DNA from: Porphyromonadaceae bacterium UBA7180
Lineage (GTDB): Bacteria; Bacteroidota; Bacteroidia; Bacteroidales; Muribaculaceae
Assembly (NCBI GenBank): GCA_002491165.1
Contig: DKVK01000041.1
Span: forward strand, 1-58,750
DNA length: 58,750 nucleotides
Direction of reading: 5' to 3'
A program made the translations under genes and the position numbers. Shown piece by piece: positions 1 to 8,306 of the stretch; positions within the stretch are counted from its first letter, which is position 1, and every line of letters begins with the position of its first letter. The notes beneath the pieces were generated by a model. It was given only the letters and a program-made list of their open reading frames with translations. It had not been told where the DNA came from and searched no databases.

Positions 1-588
1 ACACACTCAGTGAAACACTACCCAATAGCTAATGTTCTGACCGAACTTGGCTATAAGATACTTAATGTTATCACATGGGCAAAGACAAATCCACCGCCAA
101 ACATATCATGCCGTTTCTTTACTTACTCCACAGAGTTCATTATTTGGGCGCGTAAGTGTCCAAAGGTGCCTCATAAGTATAATTACGAACTTATGAAAGC
201 GATCAATGACGGCAAGCAAATGACAGACGTATGGCGTCTCCCGGCAATCGCCCGATGGGAGAAATCATGCGGCAAACATCCCACACAAAAGCCATTGGCT
301 CTTCTCATCCGCATCATCCTCGCCAGCACTGACGAACATGATTGGATTCTTGATCCTTTCGCAGGCTCATCGACCACGGGAATAGCAGCTAATCTATGTG
401 GACGAAGATTTTTAGGTGTTGAACAGGAACTAAAATTTGTGTCATTGAGTAAAACAAGAAGAGAAGAATTAGATAATCTTGTTGTAAAAGATAATTATAT
501 TGCTAGACTGTCTGACTTATCTTTTCAGTTAATGTCTAATACTGTAAATGAACCGGAAGGAGAATACTTATCCGAATTGCCATTCTAA
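1..588 (+). CDS. DNA adenine/N4-cytosine methyltransferase, 3' part only
   Basis: This is the C-terminal part of a beta-class DNA amino-methyltransferase, which transfers methyl from S-adenosylmethionine to adenine N6 or cytosine N4. The frame is open from base 1, so the true start lies outside the window; the GTG at 10 is internal. Visible are the conserved stretch HPTQKP, then LDPFAGSSTTG, the SAM-binding motif I (FxGxG type), close to the C-terminus, followed by GRRFLGVEQE. Motif I lying this late is the order of the beta class, in which the catalytic DPPY-type motif comes first; that motif is not in the window. Base composition is AT-richer than the genes to the right, which suggests transfer. 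No restriction enzyme is visible beside it here. Target specificity cannot be told. Confidence 0.88.
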   Translation, partial: THSVKHYPIANVLTELGYKILNVITWAKTNPPPNISCRFFTYSTEFIIWARKCPKVPHKYNYELMKAINDGKQMTDVWRLPAIARWEKSCGKHPTQKPLALLIRIILASTDEHDWILDPFAGSSTTGIAANLCGRRFLGVEQELKFVSLSKTRREELDNLVVKDNYIARLSDLSFQLMSNTVNEPEGEYLSELPF

Positions 589-621
589 CATAGGGATATT
601 CAGAAAATAGTTAACTGATTG

Positions 622-653
622 TTTGTCAATGTTATAGATTTTTCGTATCTTTG
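622..653 (+). promoter_or_regulatory. Bacteroidota-type promoter of the ncRNA candidate
   Basis: TTTG at 622-625, then a 20-nt spacer, then TATCTTTG at 646-653. This is an essentially perfect match to the Bacteroidota -33/-7 consensus. No ORF begins downstream on this strand, so the transcript, which should start near 657, is probably non-coding. Confidence 0.85.
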
Positions 654-655
654 CA

Positions 656-790
656 AAGACCCCCCGATGGACCCATCACGGCCTTATTCGGGGGTAAACA
701 TAAATAACATTCACCGTGAAATTGCAAGGAGAGCTCGCCAAAGCGCCGTTTAACCCATCCATGGGGCTAGCTCAGCCCGGAATCGGACGC
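656..790 (+). ncRNA. Candidate structured non-coding RNA, family unknown
   Basis: A strong promoter ends at 653 and no credible ORF follows. The predicted transcript opens with a stem: ACCCCC near its start pairs with GGGGGT at about 690-696, and a nested GATG/CATC hairpin sits inside. The CACGG inside that loop could pair with CCGTG near 714-720. Further on, GGGCT and AGCCC around 767-782 form a 5-bp hairpin. The 3' end is uncertain because no hairpin plus T-run terminator is seen before the convergent GNAT gene; 790 is a guess. It lacks the conserved SRP RNA and tmRNA motifs I know. An orphan Bacteroidales RNA or a 6S-like RNA is possible, but I could not assign it. Confidence 0.5.
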
Positions 791-806
791 CATTAACTGA
801 ATATCC

Positions 807-1340
807 CTAATTATTGCGGTGCTCTGGCGATTGGATATTGTGGAGGGGTTTTTCGTAGACGAGGCGGGGACCCCAGACGAAGTTGTGGCGGCAGAGGAGG
901 CGGTAGCCGGCGGCGGCGAGGGCTTTCTGCATGGGGAGATTCTCAAGGCCGGTGTCGGCGCGGGACCACAGGATGTCGCAGCTGAGCATTTCCTCTTCGA
1001 GCAACGCGAGGAAGCGGCGGCCAATGCCACGGCCTCGGTACGCGTCGCTTATGGCGAGGCGGTGGATTACCGCGTAACTTTCGCCGGGCGATGTCATTAC
1101 GTTGTGCAGGTGGGCGTATTCCGGGTCATCGGCCACAATGGCGGCGTAGGCGCAGACTGCATCGCCGTCGTCAAGTACAAAACCGCGGCCCGCGGAGATT
1201 TCCTCTGCGAGCTGGCTTTCGGGCGGGTAACCGTCGTCCCACTGCCGGAATCCCAGGGCGCGTTGCGCGGCACGTGCCTGCGCCATAATATGCATGATGG
1301 CGGGAATGTCGGCGAGTGAGGCTTTCCGCAAGCGCATCAT
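807..1340 (-). CDS. GNAT family N-acetyltransferase
   Basis: A 177-residue GCN5-related acetyltransferase; such enzymes move acetyl from acetyl-CoA to an amine or protein substrate. The acetyl-CoA pyrophosphate loop reads RGRGIG near residues 101-106, preceded by the usual beta strand (VIHRLAI) and followed by FLALLEEE. The N-terminus (MRLRKASLADIPAIMHI) is typical of the fold. ATG overlaps the sufS stop codon as ATGA, so it is the last gene of the suf operon. The substrate is unknown, and a link with Fe-S assembly is only contextual. Two adjacent ATG codons are possible starts. Confidence 0.85.
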   Translation of the reverse strand: MMRLRKASLADIPAIMHIMAQARAAQRALGFRQWDDGYPPESQLAEEISAGRGFVLDDGDAVCAYAAIVADDPEYAHLHNVMTSPGESYAVIHRLAISDAYRGRGIGRRFLALLEEEMLSCDILWSRADTGLENLPMQKALAAAGYRLLCRHNFVWGPRLVYEKPLHNIQSPEHRNN

Positions 1341-2560
1341 TGCAGCATCGGTGCTATGCGTTTCAGCGCATCAACAAAGGCATCGCAGTCGCGCAGCGAG
1401 TTGTAGACGGCGAAGCTGGCACGCACGGTGCCGGGGATGCTGAAGCGCTCCATCAGCGGCTGCGCGCAGTGGTGGCCGGTGCGCACCTCCACGCCGAGTT
1501 TGTCGAGCAACAATCCGGTGTCGTAGGGATGTGCCTTGCCGACGAGGAAACTGATGACACCGCTCTTGTGTGGCGCGGTGCCGTAGATGCGCAGCCCTTC
1601 CACTTCGTTTTCGAGACGGCGCGTGGTGTATTCCAGAAGCTCGTGCTCACGTGCGGCGATTGTGTCGATGCCCACCTCTTCTATAAAGTCAAAAGCCTTC
1701 GAGAAGGCGGCGATGTCGACAAAGTCCGGCGTTCCGGCCTCGAATTTGAAGGGCAGTTCGGCGAATGTGGTTCCGCTGAACGACACGTGGGAAATCATCT
1801 CGCCGCCACCTTGATAGGGAGGCATTTTTTCGAGCCATTCACGGCGCCCGAAGAGCACTCCGATGCCGCAGGGACCGTACATTTTATGCGACGAGAAGGC
1901 ATAGAAATCGCAGCCTATGTCCTGCACGTCGACGGGCAGATGCGGCGTTCCCTGCGCGCCGTCCACGAGTACGGGGATGCCGCGGCTGTGGGCGAAGGCG
2001 GTCATTTCCTTGACGGGATTCACGGTTCCCAGCACGTTGGAGACGTGACAGAAAGCGGCCATGACGGTCTTTTCGTTGAAGAGCGAGCGGTATTGCTCCT
2101 GGTCGAGCACTCCGCGGTCGTCGATGTCCACCACGCGGATGGCGAGGCCGCGGCGTTGCGCCATGAGTTGCCACGGCACTATGTTGGCGTGGTGTTCCAT
2201 AACGGTGAGAATAATCTGGCCACCTGCGGGGAACAGCTGCCCCATGCTGTAGGCCACGAGGTTGATGCTCTCGGTGGTGCCGCGCGTGAAGATAACCTCC
2301 TCGGGCGACGGGGCGTTGATGTATCGCGCCACCTTGCGGCGCGCTTCCTCCTGGAGGTCGGTGGCTTCCTGCGAGACGGTGTGCACGCCGCGGTGCACGT
2401 TGGCTTTGGTGTGGCGGTAGAGGTAAGCTATCTCGTCCACCACACTGTCAGGGGTCTGCGACGTGGCGGCGTTGTCGAGGTACACCATGTCGCGTCCGGC
2501 CACCTTGCGTTCCAGGATAGGGAAACGGCGGCGTATGTCAAGAAACTCTTTTTCAGTCAT
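1337..2560 (-). CDS. sufS: Cysteine desulfurase SufS
   Basis: PLP enzyme that takes sulfur from cysteine, giving alanine and a persulfide for Fe-S cluster assembly. With the ATG at 2560 the protein has 407 residues, the usual SufS length. The PLP lysine lies in SSHKMYG (K226) and the persulfide cysteine in RTGHHCAQPL (C365). The pyridoxal-binding region is FCHVSNVLG, with VDGAQ after it. A TTG six bases upstream is in frame, but the ATG fits better. It lies 10 nt after sufD and overlaps the GNAT gene by 4 nt. No sufE or sufU is seen in the window, so the sulfur acceptor is not identified. Confidence 0.95.
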   Translation of the reverse strand: MTEKEFLDIRRRFPILERKVAGRDMVYLDNAATSQTPDSVVDEIAYLYRHTKANVHRGVHTVSQEATDLQEEARRKVARYINAPSPEEVIFTRGTTESINLVAYSMGQLFPAGGQIILTVMEHHANIVPWQLMAQRRGLAIRVVDIDDRGVLDQEQYRSLFNEKTVMAAFCHVSNVLGTVNPVKEMTAFAHSRGIPVLVDGAQGTPHLPVDVQDIGCDFYAFSSHKMYGPCGIGVLFGRREWLEKMPPYQGGGEMISHVSFSGTTFAELPFKFEAGTPDFVDIAAFSKAFDFIEEVGIDTIAAREHELLEYTTRRLENEVEGLRIYGTAPHKSGVISFLVGKAHPYDTGLLLDKLGVEVRTGHHCAQPLMERFSIPGTVRASFAVYNSLRDCDAFVDALKRIAPMLQ

Positions 2561-2570
2561 TTTCAATCGG

Positions 2571-3929
2571 TTACTTGCTGTTGTGCGGGCAGGCGGCGGA
2601 GCAGGCGGCGCAACCGTTCTGCGTGCCGGTGAAGGTGTGCTCCACCAGTTGCGTGAGGCGTTCGCGCAACGCGGGGAGACGCACTCCCTCTATGACGTCG
2701 GCCATGAAAGCCTGTTTCAGCAGCAGGTGGGCCTGCGCTTCGGAGAGGCCGCGCTGACGCATGTAGAACACCTGCTTGGGGTCGAAGGTTCCCGTGGCGG
2801 TGCCGTGGGAACACTTCACGTCATCGTTATAGATTTCGAGTTGCGGCTTGGAGTACATCCGCGCCTCGGGCGACCCCACTATGTTGCGGTTGGCCTGGTA
2901 AGCCTCGGTCTTCACGGAGCCGGGCGCCACGTAGATGAGTCCGGCAAACTCGCCGCGCGCCTTGTCGTCGACCACATATTTGAAGAGTTCGTCGCTGTGG
3001 CAGCGCGGGGCGTCGTGGCGGATAACGGAATAGGTGTCGGCCATGCGTTCGCCGTCTTCTATTGCCATTCCGAGCAGACGCAGTTCACCCTCGGGACCGG
3101 CAAAGGTGCACCGGTATTCGTTGCGGGTGCGCCCGTTGCAGAGCGTTATGCCGTCGAGCAGCACGTTGGCGCCCTCTTCCTGACGCAGGTAGGTGGTGCA
3201 CAGGCGCGTGGTGCGCGGCGTGGATTCCTCGATGTCGTATATGTCGAGGCGCGACCGGGCGCCGGCGAAGATTTCCACCGTCTGGAGCGCGAGGAAATCG
3301 TTGTCGGGATTCTGCGTGTGGTCGCACACCAGGAGCTGCAACTCAGCGTCCTCTTCCAGCACCACGAGCAGCCGCCTTACGGCCATCAGCGGCATGGCGC
3401 TCTGCAGCACGTTGACGAGCTGCACGGGACGCTCCGGGCGAACGCCTTCGGGCACATAGACGAAGAGGCCGTCCTGCACCAGCAGCGTGTCGAGGGCCGC
3501 GATCGGGTTGTCGAGCCCGGCGAGGGTGCCGTAATACTTCCTTACAAGTTCGGGATGCTCCTCGGCGGCACGGCGCAGCGAGCCTATTATGATGCCGTCG
3601 TGGCGCGGCAGGGCGGTTCCTTCAGGTTCGGCGTAGATGTCGTTGAGCATGAAGGTGACGGCCGTAGAGAGGTTGGGCACGCCGCAGCGGAACGAGAGCA
3701 TCGGGTTCACGTCGAGCGGCACGCGCGCCGGATTCAGTCCGAAGTCAGGGGAGAGCAGCGCCGTGAGGTCGGTGATATGGTAGTTTTCGGAACCGAGGCG
3801 TGGCAGCGGTGTCCCCTCGAGCGCGGCGTAGGCGTCCCGGCGCAGGCGGTTCAGCACGTGCGCCGAATTGTTGTCGAACAACTCGCGGTGGCCGGCGTAG
3901 AGTTCCAGGTATTGTCTGATGGCGTCCAT
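2571..3929 (-). CDS. sufD: Fe-S cluster assembly scaffold protein SufD
   Basis: A 452-residue SufD, the partner of SufB and SufC in the SufBCD scaffold complex. The C-terminal beta-helix core shows the family stretch around KCSHGTATGTFD, followed by MRQRGLSEAQAHLLLKQAF near residues 385-430. The C-terminus carries extra cysteines (CAACSAACPH), somewhat unlike a plain SufD tail. It starts 3 nt after sufC and is clearly co-transcribed. SufD normally works as a heterodimer with SufB, yet no sufB is present in this operon. Confidence 0.93.
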   Translation of the reverse strand: MDAIRQYLELYAGHRELFDNNSAHVLNRLRRDAYAALEGTPLPRLGSENYHITDLTALLSPDFGLNPARVPLDVNPMLSFRCGVPNLSTAVTFMLNDIYAEPEGTALPRHDGIIIGSLRRAAEEHPELVRKYYGTLAGLDNPIAALDTLLVQDGLFVYVPEGVRPERPVQLVNVLQSAMPLMAVRRLLVVLEEDAELQLLVCDHTQNPDNDFLALQTVEIFAGARSRLDIYDIEESTPRTTRLCTTYLRQEEGANVLLDGITLCNGRTRNEYRCTFAGPEGELRLLGMAIEDGERMADTYSVIRHDAPRCHSDELFKYVVDDKARGEFAGLIYVAPGSVKTEAYQANRNIVGSPEARMYSKPQLEIYNDDVKCSHGTATGTFDPKQVFYMRQRGLSEAQAHLLLKQAFMADVIEGVRLPALRERLTQLVEHTFTGTQNGCAACSAACPHNSK

Positions 3930-3932
3930 AGG

Positions 3933-4694
3933 TCAGGCCTCCTGAGAGTCAACTTGTTGCTTAATCCAGTCATATCCGCGCTCTTCAAGTTCGAGGGCGA
4001 GTTCCGGACCGGCTGTCATCACTATGCGTCCCTTGTAGAGGATGTGCACTATGTCGGGCTTGATATAGTCGAGCAGACGCTGGTAATGTGTGATGACTAT
4101 GGTTGCGTTGTCGGGGCTCTTGAGAGCATTGACACCGTTGGCCACGATGCGCAGGGCGTCTATGTCGAGGCCGGAGTCGGTTTCGTCGAGGATGGAGAGG
4201 CGCGGTTCGAGCATGGCCATCTGGAAAATCTCGTTACGCTTCTTCTCGCCGCCGGAGAAACCTTCGTTCACGGAGCGCGAAGCCAGTTTGGTGTCAAGCT
4301 CCACGATGGCGCGTTTCTCGCGCATCATCTTCAGGAACTCGGTGGCGGAGACGGGTGGTTGTCCCAGATATTCTCGCTTTGCGTTGATGGCCGCGCGCAT
4401 GAAGTTGACCATCGAGACGCCGGGAATCTCCACGGGATACTGGAAACCGAGGAAGAGGCCCTCGTGGCTGCGGGTTTCCGGCGGCATGGCCAGCAGGTCC
4501 TTGCCGTAAAACTCCGCCGAGCCGCCCGTCACGGTGTAAGCCGGATTGCCGGCCAGCACCATCGAAAGGGTCGATTTGCCGGAGCCGTTGGGGCCCATGA
4601 TGGCGTGAACCTCGCCGGGCCGCACTTCGAGATTTATTCCCTTAAGTATTTCTTTACCGCCTATTTCGGCGCGTAAGTCTTTGACTTTAAGCAT
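3933..4694 (-). CDS. sufC: Fe-S cluster assembly ATPase SufC
   Basis: ABC-type ATPase of the SufBCD complex, 253 residues, the usual length. Walker A is GPNGSGKST (about residues 35-43), the ABC signature is FSGGEKKR, and Walker B runs into LSILDETDSGLD, the SufC-specific form. The ATG lies 2 nt after the stop of the cvpA-like gene, so both share the promoter at 5321-5352. In many Bacteroidales sufB stands immediately before sufC; here the position is taken by the cvpA-like gene. Confidence 0.96.
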   Translation of the reverse strand: MLKVKDLRAEIGGKEILKGINLEVRPGEVHAIMGPNGSGKSTLSMVLAGNPAYTVTGGSAEFYGKDLLAMPPETRSHEGLFLGFQYPVEIPGVSMVNFMRAAINAKREYLGQPPVSATEFLKMMREKRAIVELDTKLASRSVNEGFSGGEKKRNEIFQMAMLEPRLSILDETDSGLDIDALRIVANGVNALKSPDNATIVITHYQRLLDYIKPDIVHILYKGRIVMTAGPELALELEERGYDWIKQQVDSQEA

Positions 4695-4696
4695 AT

Positions 4697-5311
4697 TCAG
4701 ATATTTGATAGCGGACGCGTGGGCCGCTTTGTTATATCAACGTTCATGGTATCGGATAAGTTTTCCGAAATTTTCCGTGCCTCGCGGAGCTGGCGTTCCA
4801 GCAGCAGGTCGGCGAAGGGGGGAGTGCACGTAATGGCGGGGCCGAGCAGCATGACGGCCTCCACCACGCCGCCGTCGCCCTGGTCGGCGATTTTCAGCGC
4901 CGGGCAACCCTGCTGCATCCCGCCCCAGAGGTTGAGCAGCAGCGACAGGGCGGTGGCATACTTCACCAGTCCGAAGAAGGCACCGAAGCAAGCGCCAGCA
5001 CCGCCCGGACGGCTTCCGGCCAGCCGCGCCGCTATCATGGCGCCGGCCGCGCGTATCACCAGGTAGACGCAGAAGTATAGCAGCGCGGCCGACATGTAAG
5101 CGGCCACAAAGACGCCGTCGGTGTATTCGCGGGCGATGCCCTGCTGTATCAGCACATCGGCGAGCGACGGCCCCGCGGCGATGGCCACCAGCACGCCGAG
5201 ACACCATGCCAGCAACGACGGCAGTTGCCTCAGCATCCCTTGCCGCCAGCCGCGCCACAGCCCGAAGGCGCATAGCCCGATGACCAATATATTCAATATC
5301 AGAGCCGTCAT
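4697..5311 (-). CDS. CvpA family membrane protein
   Basis: A 204-residue integral membrane protein with about four hydrophobic segments: near residues 4-22, 27-47, 60-85 and 98-120, with a glycine-rich stretch around 92-105. This matches the CvpA (colicin V production) family, whose biochemical role is not settled. I choose the ATG at 5311 because the -7 box at 5321-5328 leaves only 9 nt before it; the longer upstream reading would start inside the promoter. It is the first gene of the cvpA-sufCDS-GNAT operon, 2 nt before sufC. Confidence 0.8.
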   Translation of the reverse strand: MTALILNILVIGLCAFGLWRGWRQGMLRQLPSLLAWCLGVLVAIAAGPSLADVLIQQGIAREYTDGVFVAAYMSAALLYFCVYLVIRAAGAMIAARLAGSRPGGAGACFGAFFGLVKYATALSLLLNLWGGMQQGCPALKIADQGDGGVVEAVMLLGPAITCTPPFADLLLERQLREARKISENLSDTMNVDITKRPTRPLSNI

Positions 5312-5320
5312 TCGTAAATG

Positions 5321-5352
5321 CAAAGTTAGCAAATTCCGCCGACATGGACAAA
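5321..5352 (-). promoter_or_regulatory. Promoter of the cvpA-suf operon
   Basis: Minus strand: TTTG (5349-5352), 20-nt spacer, TAACTTTG (5321-5328). Only 9 nt separate the -7 box from the ATG at 5311, so the untranslated leader should be a few bases at most. Confidence 0.85.
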
Positions 5353-5353
5353 C

Positions 5354-5384
5354 AAAAAACCGTCTCCCCGGGGAAGGAAGACGG
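5354..5384 (-). terminator. Rho-independent terminator of the NlpC/P60 gene
   Basis: On the minus strand a 6-bp stem (CCGTCT with AGACGG, bases 5360-5365 and 5379-5384) is followed by a run of T. It lies between the NlpC/P60 gene and the suf promoter. Confidence 0.65.
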
Positions 5385-5452
5385 AAAAAAACTATGAATG
5401 TTCGCGTTTGCTTGCGATTCGGGATTGCTCTGTAGTTAGGTTGCGTCGGTAA

Positions 5453-6067
5453 TTACTTGGTGATGATGCGTTTGGCACCTACGTAGCGGGGCACGTAGTA
5501 ACCCTCGAAGTCGCTGATGCGGACGCCGCGGATGGAGGCGTGGATGAACTTGAAGGTGCCCTTCTCGTTGTCGGCTTCCCAGACGATGCCCACATGACCT
5601 ACGTTCTTGCCGCTGGAGCGGGAGGTGAAGAACACGAGGTCGCCTTTGCGGAGGTCATTGCGCGCTACCGGGGTTCCCTGGGTGTACTGCATACGCGAGC
5701 CCGGGCTGATGTTGAAGCCGAACTGCTTGTAGACGTAAGAGGTGAATCCGGAGCAGTCGAAAGTGTTGGGACCGTGTGTGCCGTGAACATATTTCTTACC
5801 GATGTGTTTCTGAGCTTCGAGCAGGAGGTCATTTATCATTCTGGAACTTTCAGCCGAGAGGTCGCCGATGGTCTCGCGACGGCCCACGTCACCGCGAACC
5901 ATACTGTTGATGATCTCCTTGTCCATGCGGTTCTTGTTGTCGGCCAGCTGTTCGTGATGTATCTTGCTGTGCATTCTGGCGGCGGCCGATGTTGCGCGGG
6001 TCTGCGCGGTTCCGAAAAGTGAAGTTACTGCTATTGCGGCTGCTGCCAGTGCTATTTTGATGTTCAT
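5453..6067 (-). CDS. Secreted NlpC/P60 peptidoglycan peptidase
   Basis: A 204-residue exported cysteine peptidase, expected to cut peptide bonds in cell-wall stem peptides. A signal peptide covers about residues 1-24 (hydrophobic, ending at an Ala-rich stretch). The catalytic domain starts near residue 80 with EAQKHIGKKYVHG. The nucleophile is C105 in FDCSGF, the general base H158 in GHVGIV, and the third residue H176 in FIHAS. The spacer between signal peptide and domain is charged. It is monocistronic, with its own promoter (6099-6129) and terminator. Confidence 0.92.
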   Translation of the reverse strand: MNIKIALAAAAIAVTSLFGTAQTRATSAAARMHSKIHHEQLADNKNRMDKEIINSMVRGDVGRRETIGDLSAESSRMINDLLLEAQKHIGKKYVHGTHGPNTFDCSGFTSYVYKQFGFNISPGSRMQYTQGTPVARNDLRKGDLVFFTSRSSGKNVGHVGIVWEADNEKGTFKFIHASIRGVRISDFEGYYVPRYVGAKRIITK

Positions 6068-6098
6068 GAAATTTCTATTTAAGTTCGTTTTACTGACG

Positions 6099-6129
6099 CA
6101 AAGTTACGACAAATTGCCGCCGGTGTCAA
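6099..6129 (-). promoter_or_regulatory. Promoter of the NlpC/P60 gene
   Basis: Minus strand TTG (6127-6129), 20-nt spacer, TAACTTTG (6099-6106), giving a leader of roughly 25-30 nt before the ATG at 6067. Confidence 0.8.
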
Positions 6130-6464
6130 GAAAAACGGGGTTTCGGGAGGGTGTTTTAATGTAGTTTATGATTTGGCACAAAACGGGAGCCGGTGTGCAA
6201 AATCGGAAAAATTGACCATAAAATCCACCAAATCAGCGAGATGTAGCCGCTTGAGGTGACGAATAGAGCCAAATGGCTGAAAATCAGCACTTATGTCAAT
6301 CGTTAATTAATTTTAACACTTCGCGGACTGAAAATGAACCTCTCCGAAGCCTGCTCCAGCTACACTCTACCTATATATATAGGGGCACAAGAAACGTCTG
6401 CGGTGCCAAGCCTACTACACCTTCACGTCTCTCGCAATCCGAGCGATCGCAGTGCCCAAAAACA
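6130..6464. other. Intergenic stretch without recognised gene
   Basis: About 335 bases between two minus-strand genes. I see no credible ORF and no tRNA. It holds a short palindrome (CCTATATATATAGG near 6369-6382) and an AT-rich run around 6300. It may be part of the 3' region of the phosphohexomutase transcript or an unrecognised RNA. Confidence 0.5.
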
Positions 6465-6501
6465 AAAAGAAATAGGGGCGCCGACTTGCGGCCACCCCTA
6501 T
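6465..6501 (-). terminator. Rho-independent terminator of the phosphohexomutase gene
   Basis: Minus strand: ATAGGGG pairs with CCCCTAT (outer stem 6472-6478 and 6495-6501), an inner GCCG/CGGC pairing extends the stem, and a T-rich tract follows. It lies about 55 nt after the stop codon. Confidence 0.75.
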
Positions 6502-6554
6502 ATCAGGAAATGAAAGCTATGTTTAAAAACTACTTCCGGGAGTCAGGAATCGGG

Positions 6555-8306
6555 TTACTTTACTCCCAGGTCGGTGAGAACTTGGTCGATATGGGCCTCG
6601 GCCTTCTTCACGGTGGCGTCGTAATTCTCTTTGCCACCCATGTCTTCGCGGACTTCGATGTAGAACTTGATTTTAGGTTCGGTCCCGGAGGGGCGAACCG
6701 ATACCTTGTCGCCAGATTCGGTGAAGAACTGAAGGACGTTAGATGTTGTGGGGAAGTCGAGTTTCGTGACTTCGCCGGTCTTGAGGTTGCGCTCGTTGAG
6801 GTCGGAGTAGTCCTTGATGCGTACCACGGGCGAGCCGCCGAGCTGTTTGGGGGGATTTTCGCGGAAATTCTTCATCATTGCCACGATTTCGTCGGCGCCG
6901 CTCTTTCCGGGGCGCACTACGCTTACGCCGCGCTCATGCGAGAATCCGTATTTGTCGTAGCAGTCCACGAGCAGCTGGAAGAGGTTCATCCCCTTGTCGG
7001 CGGCCCATGCCGCCATTTCGGCCAGCAGCGAGTTGGCCGAGATGGAGTCTTTGTCGCGCACGAAAGTTTCTGCCAGGAAGCCGTAGCTCTCTTCGCCGCC
7101 GCCTATGTAGCGGCCTTTGTCTTCCATGTCGCGCATTACGTTGGCTATCCACTTGAAACCGGTGTAGCAGTCGAAGCATTTGACGTTGTTGGCATCTGCA
7201 ATGCGCTTGACGGTCTCGGTGGTGACGATGGTCTTGACGCAGTATTCGTTCCCCTTGATGAGGCCGAGTTCCACATTGCGCGTGATGATGTAGTTGAGCA
7301 GGAGCACGAGCATCTGGTTGCCGTTGACGAGGCGGTATTCACCCTCGCCGGCTTTGACAACGAGCGCTATACGGTCGGCGTCGGGGTCGGCGGCGAGCAC
7401 TATGTCTGCGTTCACCTTCTTGGCCTTCTCGATGGCGAGTGTCAGTGCCTCGGCGTTCTCGGGGTTTGGTGAAACCACAGTGGGGAAGTCGCCGTCCTGG
7501 ACGTCCTGTGCGGGAACGTGGATAACGTTGTCGAAGCCCCACATTTCGAGCGAGCGGTACATCAGGCGCGAGCCTACCCCGTGGAGCGGAGTGTAGACGA
7601 TGCTCATCATGGAGTGGCGCTTGTCGCTCTCGGGCGAGAGCGAAAGCGTCTTGACGTCGGCCAGGAACTCGGCGTCGATTTTCGGGCCGATGACCTCGAT
7701 GAGTTTCTTGTTTGGCGTGAACTTTATCTGCGAGTTGTCGGTGATGGCGTTCACATATTCGATGGTCTTGACGTCGTGGGGGGAAATCATCTGTGCGCCG
7801 TCGCTCCAGTAAGCCTTGTAGCCGTTGTATTCGCGGGGGTTGTGGCTGGCGGTGAGCATGACACCGCTCTGGCATCCGAGCTTGCGGATGGCATAGGATA
7901 CCTCCGGGGTGGGGCAGCCGGCGTCGAAGAGGTAGACCTTGATGCCGTTTGCCGAGAAAATGTCGGCGGTAAGTTCGGCGAACTTACGCGAATTGTGTCG
8001 CACGTCGTAGCCTACCACCACGCTGATCTGCGGCAGCTCCCTGAATGCGTCGTTGAGATAGTTGGCCAGACCCTGTGTGGCGGCGCCTACGGTGTAGATG
8101 TTCATGCGGTTGGTGCCTGCACCCATGATGCCGCGCAGTCCGCCGGTGCCGAACTCCAGGTCGCGGTAGAAGGATTCTATCAGCGGCGTCTTGTCGTCGG
8201 CGTCGAGCATTGCCTGCACTTCGGCGCGAGTTTCTTCATCGTATTCCGGACCGAGCCATTTCTTGGCTTTTGCTTCTACCTGTTTCAATAATTCTTCGTT
8301 GTTCAT
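6555..8306 (-). CDS. Phosphoglucomutase/phosphomannomutase
   Basis: A 583-residue alpha-D-phosphohexomutase that interconverts sugar 1- and 6-phosphates and so feeds glycogen, nucleotide-sugar and envelope synthesis. The phosphorylated serine lies in TASHNP (S154), the Mg-binding loop is DPDADR (307-312), the sugar-binding loop is GGEESYG, and the phosphate-binding loop is RPSGTEPK near the C-terminus. Length and the N-terminal FGTGGLRG place it with the long (about 580-residue) PgcA-like enzymes rather than the 450-residue ManB/GlmM group. It is monocistronic, with a leader of roughly 185 nt. Confidence 0.93.
   Translation of the reverse strand: MNNEELLKQVEAKAKKWLGPEYDEETRAEVQAMLDADDKTPLIESFYRDLEFGTGGLRGIMGAGTNRMNIYTVGAATQGLANYLNDAFRELPQISVVVGYDVRHNSRKFAELTADIFSANGIKVYLFDAGCPTPEVSYAIRKLGCQSGVMLTASHNPREYNGYKAYWSDGAQMISPHDVKTIEYVNAITDNSQIKFTPNKKLIEVIGPKIDAEFLADVKTLSLSPESDKRHSMMSIVYTPLHGVGSRLMYRSLEMWGFDNVIHVPAQDVQDGDFPTVVSPNPENAEALTLAIEKAKKVNADIVLAADPDADRIALVVKAGEGEYRLVNGNQMLVLLLNYIITRNVELGLIKGNEYCVKTIVTTETVKRIADANNVKCFDCYTGFKWIANVMRDMEDKGRYIGGGEESYGFLAETFVRDKDSISANSLLAEMAAWAADKGMNLFQLLVDCYDKYGFSHERGVSVVRPGKSGADEIVAMMKNFRENPPKQLGGSPVVRIKDYSDLNERNLKTGEVTKLDFPTTSNVLQFFTESGDKVSVRPSGTEPKIKFYIEVREDMGGKENYDATVKKAEAHIDQVLTDLGVK

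Noticed and set aside
656..790. tRNA, tmRNA or SRP RNA
   Set aside because: GCTAGCTCAG near 770 recalls a tRNA D-arm, but no anticodon or T arm fits, and the known tmRNA and SRP motifs are absent.
2463..4676. A 737-codon open frame on the plus strand opposite sufD and sufC
   Set aside because: It is antisense to clearly homologous Suf genes, has no recognisable domain, and such long open frames are expected opposite GC-rich codons. The same holds for 1316-2632 opposite sufS.
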